A stretch of 28,281 bases of DNA from Intoshia linei (lineage: Eukaryota; Orthonectida; Rhopaluridae), in assembly GCA_001642005.1 (NCBI GenBank), contig LWCA01000433.1:1-28281 (forward strand). Direction: 5' to 3'. Position numbers and translations under genes: made by a program. Each line of letters begins with the position of its first letter. Within the stretch, counting starts at the first letter, position 1. This document shows positions 20,605 through 28,281 of the stretch, piece after piece. The notes under the pieces were generated by a model, which was given only the letters and a program-made list of their open reading frames with translations, did not search any database and was not told the origin of the DNA.

Positions 20605-23600
20605 TTATTGAATTTTTAACAAGGTGTATTCATTGCAACCATGAATAATAATGGATTTGTCTTTTGTCCACTGAAGTCTGCTCGCCTGAAATTTACCTTC
20701 ATGTGGAACTTCAGCTGACACAACTTGTTCAGTTGTCCATATATACACTTTATTATTGAAAGAACACATTGCCAGATAATTAGATATGTCGTTCCATTTT
20801 ATTTCTAAAATACAGAAAAAAAAATATTAATCAAAATATAAAACAGATGGGGAACCCTTCACTACATTATTATAATGTTTAGATATTAAAGTGTAAAGGT
20901 ACCTTTGACGTTATTTTTTAGTATTATTACAGTGTGTAACTCAAGATTGTATATAGACCAAATCCAAATAATTTTCGGAGTTTGTTCTAAATGTAATAAT
21001 TAACCTTTGAAAATTAATAATATACCATAGAAAGAAAAAATTAAATTAGAATCATAACTAAAACCAATCGATGACACTGGCCATTTAGAGGAAAGTAAAT
21101 TTATTTCATCTGACGTTATTTTGTGGGCTTTATCTCGAATAACTAAATATTAAAAAATTTTATAATGAAAAACAAAAGTACATTTAGATGGTGGTTCAAT
21201 CATTCTTCCGTTAACGGTAGGAATACCTGATGCAACTGTTTCTTTATAGACAATCTAAATAAAAATGAATTAATTTGAAACGTGAAGTGTATAATTTAAA
21301 AACTAAAAACATGTAGTACTTATATTAATTAGATTATCATATTTAAAAAATTATCAACCGTTTCAGATAATTTTGGTAAATTAGTATTGTGTTCAAAAGT
21401 ATGTAACAAAATCCACGTTAAAGTATTGAATAGCTTTATCTAAATAAAATCTAACGAGTAAATTGAATAACAAATACTTGATTGGAATAAGAACCAATAA
21501 TCAGCAATTCACCAGTTCTATTCCATTCAATTTTTTTTATTCCAGGAATCATGCTTCCAGGGGAATAACGATATATCAAACTACCAACAGTATTGTAAAC
21601 AAACATGTCGTACTAATTAAAAATATTTTTTTAAAATACAAATGTATCAAACCTGAATACAATGATCCCAAACTACAATATAGGGATCAGTAGGTGACCA
21701 TTTAAATCCAACAGTATCAAATGAATCGATTTTAAAAGTCTAAATAAAAATTAGATTATTCATTAAAATATCTTTCAATACATTCATTAGGGTCCAATTG
21801 CACGTTACAAATATACCCAAATAATCATGGTGGTTTTTTCGTTCCGCCACAACCATTAGACTTCCATCTTTATTGAATTCGAAAGCTACGTTTATGAACA
21901 ATTAACAGTTTTTAAAATAAAATATCAATATATTACGTTTTTCAATGTTTTTAGGGTTTTTTATGTATAAAACAGATTTTGATGTTATTGACCATATAGT
22001 CAGTTGAAGCTAAATGTTAAAAGATGAACAATATAATAGATTTCATCATTATCCTGCTAAATTTATAATGGGAAGTATTTTATTTGTCAGTATTTTAGTA
22101 TTAAAATTTTCAGTATTTTCAACAAAAATTGTCAGTAATAAAATTAAAAATATTTAAAGTACTAACAAAAAAATCTTTTTACTGCCCTTCCAATTAAAAT
22201 ACTGACACCTAAAACACTGATAATTTAATATTTTTACTGACAAACTATTTAAAATACTGACGCAATAAATACAAGCCATTTATAATCATACATTTTATAA
22301 ATTAATCATATTTTAATTTTTACACTCAATTTTAAAAAATTTTAAAGATAATTTTGGGACCAAAATTTTATAGGGGTTTTTAAGGGAAGTTTTTTTCACC
22401 CACTTTTTAAAAATTTTGAATATAATTTGGGTGTCAAGATGTGATTGGGTTTTTGAAGTAAATGTCTATTTTAAATTGACACATTGATTAGAAATGACAC
22501 AAAAAATTTTTTTTATTGGAAACAAAAAGAAGCTCGATACGCAAACTATTTCTGCAAAGTCATATAAAAATATTATTGTTAATAAAAGAAAGTCAACCAA
22601 AATAAAAAATAACCTAAATTCAAAAAATCCTGTTAAATAGAACTTTTACTATATCATAAATTATTAAAATATCAAAAATTAGATTAAACATTAGATAAAT
22701 GTTTGCGGGTGATAATCTTGAAAAAATTAATTTTTTTTATTATAGGCGGCGATGGAACAAAAAAGGTTAAGAATGCCAGGGTTAGATTAGACAAAGGAAC
22801 CAATTTTTAAAGTGTCTAGACTCTAGAGTAAAGTGTATTACAATGTTAATTCATCTCGATCACTGTTGACTCTATACAGCTCTAGCATATAAAGTATGGC
22901 TAGAGATTAACTGATTATTATATCACAATAAAATACATTCAAATCAGAAGTAGATATGATATTTCGTCCATTAGGAGCCCAACAAACTGATTTTAATCCA
23001 AATGATCCTTCGTCGATTTTACATCTCCAATTTGTATCTTCAACAGACCAAACTTGGATTATTCCACGTTGGTATAATCCGCATAATATAAATTTCGAAT
23101 CACTGGACCACTAAAAATGTGATTTAAATAAATTGTTTAGAATATATTATGATACAGATACTTTGCATTTTAAAAAAAATGGCATTGTATTAGTAGAGTT
23201 GAAAATCCCAACATGGCATCAATAATATAGTTATTTTAACAACAATTTGATTTATCCAATTTTAGCCACAAAAAATAGATTTGTGTTAAATATTATTTAA
23301 AACACAAGGAAATATAGTAGTAGTTCCCGATTGGGGTCCCAGCACACCTTTGGATCCGAAACTATGGGTCCGTGAGATTCAAATAGAATATTCAAAAAAT
23401 TTTATCAACATTTTGCATATTTTTATATAAGAAATGTTAATAATTATTAGAGTTGCCAGATGTTGGAAATTTATCCGAAAGCCTAGAAGACGTCACATTA
23501 TTATTACAAAAATCCCACTTTTATCCCACCATTAATAAAATTTAACAAAAAATACCATTTCATTCACATTCATTTTTTGAACAACAACTTATTAATCCGA

Positions 23601-24716
23601 AACCCAAAATAAAAAATCTAATTGAACCACCTTAACAAATATACACGCTAAAGTGAAAAATCCCTTTTCCAAAATTTTTTTGAAAAAATCGATTTTACCA
23701 AATTTTTTGAGCAACAACTTATTAATTTAAAATACAAAATTAAAAATCGAATTTTATTAACTTAAGGGAAAAATCCCTTTTCCCAATATTTTTTTGAAAA
23801 AATATATTTTACCAAATCTTATGAGAAAAATCTTCAATTTTTTCATAAATTGTTTATATTTCATTTTTTGTTTGGGGTCCAAAAAATAATATTTTGAAAT
23901 GGGGGTCCGTATACTATTTTAATCGGAACCACTGATATAGAGGAAAGTAGATTTTCTTGGTATTTGATTAAGTTAACAACTTAAATTATCTTCCACATAA
24001 TTATAACCATAAAACAAGACATATATAAAAGAATGTATTCAATACACCCTTTCTCCTTTGAAATAAAAATTTTTTTTTGAAAAGTTTTATTAAACTGTTT
24101 TTTAATCGGCGGTAGACATATTACCGTTAGAAGATACTGTTTTCTTTTTCTGACATAGAAAAAAAATTGAGATGCGTGAATTTAGATTTATGTTATGTGC
24201 CATTATAGAATCCCACATTTTTGAAATTGGTCTACAAGTAAGAGGGCATCATTCGGCCATTTAAAAGGATCTGAAACAAAATCAAAATACAATAATTTTC
24301 TCAATGGAATTAAAACGGTCACAAAAAAATATCCAAAGCAAATTAATCGAATAAATTACCTCTATATATTGTATAATATCAACACAGGGAAATAAATGAT
24401 GAATAGTAAGTCCTTTATAGTCTCTAATAATAATTCTATAATCGCAAGTTGAAGCCTAAATTAAAAGAATCAGTTGTAGATAAAAAATATGTAATTAAGA
24501 CTAATTAGATTCAGAATTTACTTTAATAACTATTGGTTGGGTAAGGTTAGAATTAAAAATAAAATTTAAATATTTTCCATATTTAAAATTTCTAATTGAT
24601 ACAAATTAAATAAAAGCATGAAAATATGAAAATAATAAAATAATTACTATAAATTTTTTATTCGGAGAACATTTTGATGAAAATTGAGATTCTTTTATCA
24701 ATTCTGAAAATTTCAT
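20605..24716 (-). CDS. Wrap73: WRAP73/WDR8-type WD40 protein, complete, twelve exons, 430 aa
   Basis: WD-repeat protein of the centrosome/spindle pole; relatives work with SSX2IP/Msd1 in anchoring microtubule minus ends and in ciliogenesis. Minus-strand exons: 24716-24648, 24455-24360, 23110-22937, 22009-21937, 21885-21782, 21739-21653, 21612-21478, 21439-21359, 21254-21182, 21142-21026, 20986-20903, 20804-20605. All introns are GT..AG and the frame closes exactly. It begins MKFSELIKESQFSSKCSPNK, matching the human [20 protein letters not shown] start. Later blocks include RIIIRDYKGL, WSSDSKFILCGLYQRGIIQV, WRCKIDEGSFGL, TIWSITSKSVLYIK, VAERKNHHDYLGIF, IVYKET and AMCSFNNKVYIWTTEQ. The human protein is 460 aa, so this is slightly shorter. 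An AATAAA overlaps the stop codon, and a hAT element starts 19 bp later. It lies 300 bp downstream of DCPS on the same strand. Confidence 0.95.
22075..22265. repeat. Small fold-back element in WRAP73 intron 3
   Basis: Both arms contain repeated TCAGTATTTT words: plus-sense on the left (GTCAGTATTTTAGTAT near 22087) and inverted on the right (ATTTAAAATACTGAC near 22249-22263). The arms could pair into a long imperfect hairpin. It is non-coding and flanked by AT-rich sequence. It may be a small inverted-repeat transposon remnant. Confidence 0.5.
23318..23934. mobile_element. hAT-like non-autonomous element in WRAP73 intron 2, containing a nested repeat
   Basis: The left end TAGTAGTTCCCGATTGGGGT and the inverted right end CAGTGGTTCCGATTAAAATA form imperfect inverted repeats, and GGGTCC motifs lie just inside both. 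Six bases, ATATAG, flank each side (23312-23317 and 23935-23940), probably the remains of an 8-bp target duplication. Inside, 23453-23545 is a copy of repeat R4 seen at 17240-17345. The 3' part carries two runs resembling AAATCCC-TTTTCC...GATTTTACCAAA, similar to 7860-7990. No coding capacity. Confidence 0.65.
24195..24259 (-). pseudogene. Probable dead copy of a WRAP73 exon start in intron 2
   Basis: On the minus strand 18 codons WPNDALLLVDQFQKCGIL and then TAA occupy the place, just after exon 2, where exon 3 (WSSDSKFILCGLYQRGII then Q) would be expected. Position-by-position the frame keeps W1, D4, G16 and I17 with several conservative changes, and has L6 and K14 as in the human protein. 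The stop replaces the codon for Q19 (CAA to TAA). There is no in-phase acceptor: the CAG at 24271-24273 is 11 nt out. It is short, so chance similarity is not excluded. Confidence 0.4.
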
Positions 24717-25016
24717 CACTTGAAATTATAAAAATGCTGTGACAACTAACTGTACAATGGTAAAGTTATTTATAAACAAAAATATGCCTTGAAAAAGTAA
24801 ATACTCCTGAAAATGCCGTATTTACCACCAAACTTGCTTCTAAAATGATTTAAAACAGTTTATTACAACACTATAAAATTACAGATCTAGAGGTCCGAAT
24901 ACCTCAATTTAAAAATTACGGATCTATACGCTCAATTAAAAATAAACATAAAATTTATTATTTTTGTAAATACATATACAAATGTATAATACAAAGTAGA
25001 ATATACAATCTACAAA

Positions 25017-26473
25017 TTATTCTATAATTTTATTATAACAAATAACTTGCAAGCTAACTTTTTGATAATACTCTGGATCCAGTGTAATATTTTGTATTAC
25101 ATCAAAAAGTAAATGTGCTTTTCCAGCATAATGGGAGCCAGAACAGCTGTCAATATTTTCAAAATGTACATGAAAATGATAATAAGATGGATTATAATGT
25201 ATGTATATTCTCTGTTTTTCTTTTTCTAAGCCATGTTTTCGATAAATTGCATCCTAAAATATATTTTTATAAAAATATAAAAAATTGCGAAAACTGTAAA
25301 ATGTATAAAACTTACTGATCCTTCGTTAAAAATTGTGGTAAGTAAATTGAGGTGATCACCCGTTAAATCCCGTAAACAAGTAATAGATATATCTTTTACT
25401 AAAGCCATGTAATATATATCGTTATAAGTTTCTTTATCCCATTTTAAATCGGGAAGTAGTATCATTTCATCGTTTTCTAATATTATTGTTTCTGATTCAG
25501 CAGTATGATTTAAAATATTATCAATCCACTCCAAACCCAATCTACCCAAATGTTTATCTTTACTTTCTAGATAATCATCATATGATTCATTTATTAATTT
25601 CATATCAGATTTAGTATATTTCTTCAAATGAGATTTTTTTATTGGGTATACAACCAAGGCTTTCATGGCTAAAATAATTTATTAATATTGATTTAAATGT
25701 ATAAGCTAAATCTCAATTTCATATTCACTTTCGTTACAAAAACGGTCATTCTAAAACCTCAAACGTAAAGATGTTAAAAATTTTTTGTAATTTTGATAAA
25801 GATAAAGAAAATTAAATTAAAATTGATTAAAACAGTTGAATATCTCAAATTTTATATAATTAAGTATAGATGAAATCAAAGGAATGTTAATTAAAAAATA
25901 TTTCAGAAATGTTTTTTATTAATAAAATTTGTATTGACTAAGTGGTCACTTTTGAGAGGGAACTGTAACCGAAATATATGTCGTATAGAATGTGTAAAAT
26001 TTTAATTTTAGTTTATTTTTGAGTTAAGAAATTTTTTTAGAAGCAAACTTAGACTTAGACAAACTTAAAAGTTTTTTAAGAAAAACTTGCCAGTGGAATA
26101 AATATAATAACAATTAACATTAAGAATCATCATTATCAATATAAATTATATTAAAATGTAAATTACACATGGGAATTTCGCTAATTATCGAATATTTCAA
26201 AAATTCCATATTTTCATGTGTGTTTTTTTCAAACCTGCATTTCTTTAATAATGTTTCAATGTCCATAGTGTCAAAATTATTCTGTAATGTTATTGACAGA
26301 ATTAATGGGCCTTCATAATAACCTGCTTTATTCTTCATTTCCCCCTTCAAAATGATAAAATCTCGTCCTTTGTTCATTACTTTAAGTAGTTTGAATGTGT
26401 TTAATTTATAGATTTGTTTAGGTTTCCTTTTATACGGAATGCAAAAACTGAACAATTTAGAAATTGATTCCAT
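25017..26473 (-). CDS. Dcps: Scavenger decapping enzyme DCPS, complete, three exons, 298 aa
   Basis: HIT-family hydrolase that cleaves m7GpppN cap remnants left after 3'-to-5' mRNA decay. Minus-strand exons: 26473-26167, 25668-25316, 25253-25017, with GT..AG introns and an exactly closing frame. The N-terminal domain has FKLLKV and FIILKGEMKN. The hinge/C-terminal part has MKALVVYP, IILENDEMILLPDLKW (W179 corresponds to the cap-stacking tryptophan region) and SITCLRDLTGDHLNLL. The HIT motif is HYNPSYYHFHVHF, with the central catalytic His at residue 248. The human enzyme is 337 aa; the difference is mostly a shorter N-terminus. The exon 1 donor (ATGT|GTAATT) was chosen by phase and alignment; reading through would end 16 codons later in IDNDDS. 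It lies upstream of WRAP73 on the same strand, 300 bp apart, which is close but not evidence of co-transcription. Confidence 0.94.
25669..26166 (-). other. DCPS intron 1
   Basis: This is the 498-bp first intron of DCPS. I see no repeat or open frame of note in it. Confidence 0.7.
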
Positions 26474-26689
26474 TTTTATTGTAAATTAATGTAATACCGG
26501 TTAAAATTTTAAAATAAATGTAAATTTATAATAATCACTTAGACAACGTTGATGTGAAGCTATAATGACGTTTTGTTTTGAAGACTTGGTCCAAGTTGTA
26601 AATCTTACATTAAATAATTCATTTATAGTTTTGTTAACCACTTAGTTATATAAATAATGGGTCTTATTTGGTTTAGCCAAAAATTTGAA

Positions 26690-26800
26690 ATAATTAACGA
26701 TCTTACAATTAAAAAAAACATTATTCTGATAATTCTGATTATTCAGATTATTCTAATACAGCTTATTTCAGTTGATATAAATACAAAATTGCAACCCCAG
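26690..26800 (+). repeat. Short dispersed repeat R3, copy 2, upstream of DCPS
   Basis: Carries CTTACAATTAAAAAAAACAT and ATACAGCTTATTTCAGTTGA, matching the copy at 5200-5285, but with an inserted imperfect ATTCTGATT/ATTCAGATT tandem stretch. A 71-codon open frame that covers it is low-complexity and not credible as a gene. Confidence 0.55.
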
Positions 26801-26946
26801 AAATCTATGCAGTGCCGGCAAAAAATAATCATCCTACCATATAAAAAAAAAAGTGCAAAAATGATTGTATAGTATTTATAAAGATGGCATAGCAATACGT
26901 GTGAAATTAACCCCGTTTTGGGGTAAAAATGTTGTAAATGTATTTA

Positions 26947-27351
26947 CAGTAAAATATGCGTTATAACAACACTCGTTATAATAACAACTTGGTAATAAAT
27001 TTTGATTTTAATAGTACATACATAGAAAAAGCACATTCGTAATAAATTATATAAATATATTATTAAATCTATAATTATAATATAGATAAACAGGTAAACA
27101 TTGATGGCATCAACATTCGCAGAATGGTTGAAGAAAAATGTCGATAATATTTACATTGTACAATCTCCTTTTATCAGCAGACAATACTACTACCGATTTA
27201 TTTAAAAAATTGCAGATATACAACATTTTTTGTTAAATAATTGTGATCAATAAAAAATGTAAAAAGTAGAATATTAAATTTGCTACAATAACATTCGTTA
27301 TAATATATATAACAACTGTTTTATTTTTTTATTATAACGCATAGTTTACTG
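26947..27351. mobile_element. pogo/Tigger-like inverted-repeat element (MITE), 405 bp
   Basis: The left end CAGTAAAATATGCGTTATAA and the inverted right end CAGTAAACTATGCGTTATAA match at 19 of 20 positions, and the element is flanked by TA on both sides (26945-26946 and 27352-27353). TA duplication with CAGT-starting ends containing GCGTTATAA is the pattern of pogo/Tigger-type Tc1-mariner elements. Further CGTTATAAT and AACAAC words repeat just inside each end. There is no transposase frame, so it is non-autonomous. Confidence 0.85.
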
Positions 27352-28281
27352 TATATATTAGGGGTGTAAGTTTTTGCTATTTTTTTCGAAAATGCAAAAG
27401 TACACCAACACACGTTAAGGAGCCGGTTGAGTAGTACATAATTAAAAAAAATATTAAAAAAAGATTAAAAAAACGTTGGAGCTGACCACTTCAAAATTGG
27501 AATAATTGAACATTATTATCATATTTCATATAGTAAATTTCATAGTTATGAATAATCGTCATAACAATTAATTTTTAATTTTTGTGAAATTCGGTTAAAT
27601 TGAAGTTTCTCAACAGAATCTAAATAATTATCAAATCAGCATTTATGCTTCGCTACAATGTACGATTGTGCATTTTTTGAAACTAATAATATAAGAATTG
27701 ATCAATAGTAACCAATTAAAAATTAATTTTTCATATAACACGAATATATATTTATTTTTTTGAAATTTTGTGATTTTAATTTTACAGCATTTTAATATTT
27801 TTCAATAATTGACTTTCTAAATATTATAATGTACATATTATTAGATCTATGGTTTTGTAATGCGTACAAACGTGGATAACTCGATTGAGGCCTCATCTTT
27901 TCATTTCGTATTTTTTTAATATTATAATATTGAAGTTTCAACTGATATGAATAGAATTGAAAATAACGAATAAAATTAAGGTTTATCAATTTAATAAGTT
28001 CGATTCGTTACTTGAGTTAAAAGTATTATTTGGAGATTAATAATAATAATAATAAAGGTGCTACAATTAATCCCTATATGAATTACAAGTGATTTCCTTA
28101 TTAGTTTTTACTCCTTTCTAAATATTGGAATATTCAAACGTCTTATATTTAAAGAACTAATAAAAAATTTTAAATAAAATTGAGATGATCGACAAATTTT
28201 TATTAACATAATACTAATAAAATAATGTAATTGCCAGTCTAGTACAGTATATAATAAACAAATATCATTATGAAAAAGATT
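27352..28281. other. Gene-free AT-rich stretch
   Basis: I see no coding region or structured repeat. A short AAT microsatellite is at about 28037-28055. The 65-codon minus-strand frame at 27792-27989 is low-complexity. Confidence 0.5.

Noticed and set aside
26120-26166. Reading DCPS exon 1 through to the stop at 26120 as a separate 117-aa gene
   Set aside because: A GT donor at 26166 in the required phase joins it to exon 2 with good alignment to DCPS; the extra 16 codons align poorly.
26657-26872. 71-codon plus-strand open frame
   Set aside because: It is mostly a translated ATT-rich imperfect tandem stretch of repeat R3.

Overview
The window is AT-rich animal nuclear DNA, most likely from an arthropod. 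It holds intron-bearing metazoan genes with small introns bounded by GT..AG, many decayed DNA transposons, and one promoter with a TATA box 31 bp ahead of an arthropod-type TCAGT initiator. A sap-feeding hemipteran (aphid-like) would fit the repeat style, but the sequence does not prove this. Two single ambiguous bases (7190 and 10816) lie in or beside repeats.

Layout. 1-8870 has no intact gene: it is dispersed repeats plus one decayed hAT (ZBED5-like) transposase fragment. 8871-9969 (minus) holds four intact internal exons of glycogen synthase; I cannot find the N- and C-terminal exons in the window. 10391-10815 (plus) is a fragment of a Cys-rich, transposon-type protein cut off by a repeat. 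12233-12387 (minus) looks like the last exon of an unidentified membrane protein. 12494-17825 (plus) is a complete nine-exon glutathione synthetase gene encoding 474 aa. 17885-18196 (minus) is histone H4, and 19475-19858 (plus) is a divergent histone H2A; both are intronless. 20605-24716 (minus) is a complete twelve-exon WRAP73 (WDR8) gene encoding 430 aa. 25017-26473 (minus) is a complete three-exon DCPS gene encoding 298 aa. 26947-27351 is a pogo-like inverted-repeat element, and the rest to 28281 is featureless AT-rich DNA.

The genes are unrelated housekeeping functions: glycogen synthesis, glutathione synthesis, chromatin, centrosome/spindle organisation and cap-remnant degradation. They do not form a system. 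The points worth a second look are local. Glutathione synthetase is substituted at several ligand-contact positions. H4 carries three changes in a near-invariant protein, and H2A is divergent in its L1 loop and docking tail. Neither histone gene has a visible 3' stem-loop. WRAP73 has a probable dead copy of one exon in an intron, and a hAT element with an 8-bp target duplication begins 19 bp after its stop codon.

Exon boundaries were worked out by hand from reading frame, GT/AG sites and remembered alignment to the human proteins. Frames close exactly across all introns of the three complete genes. I found no convincing new biological system.
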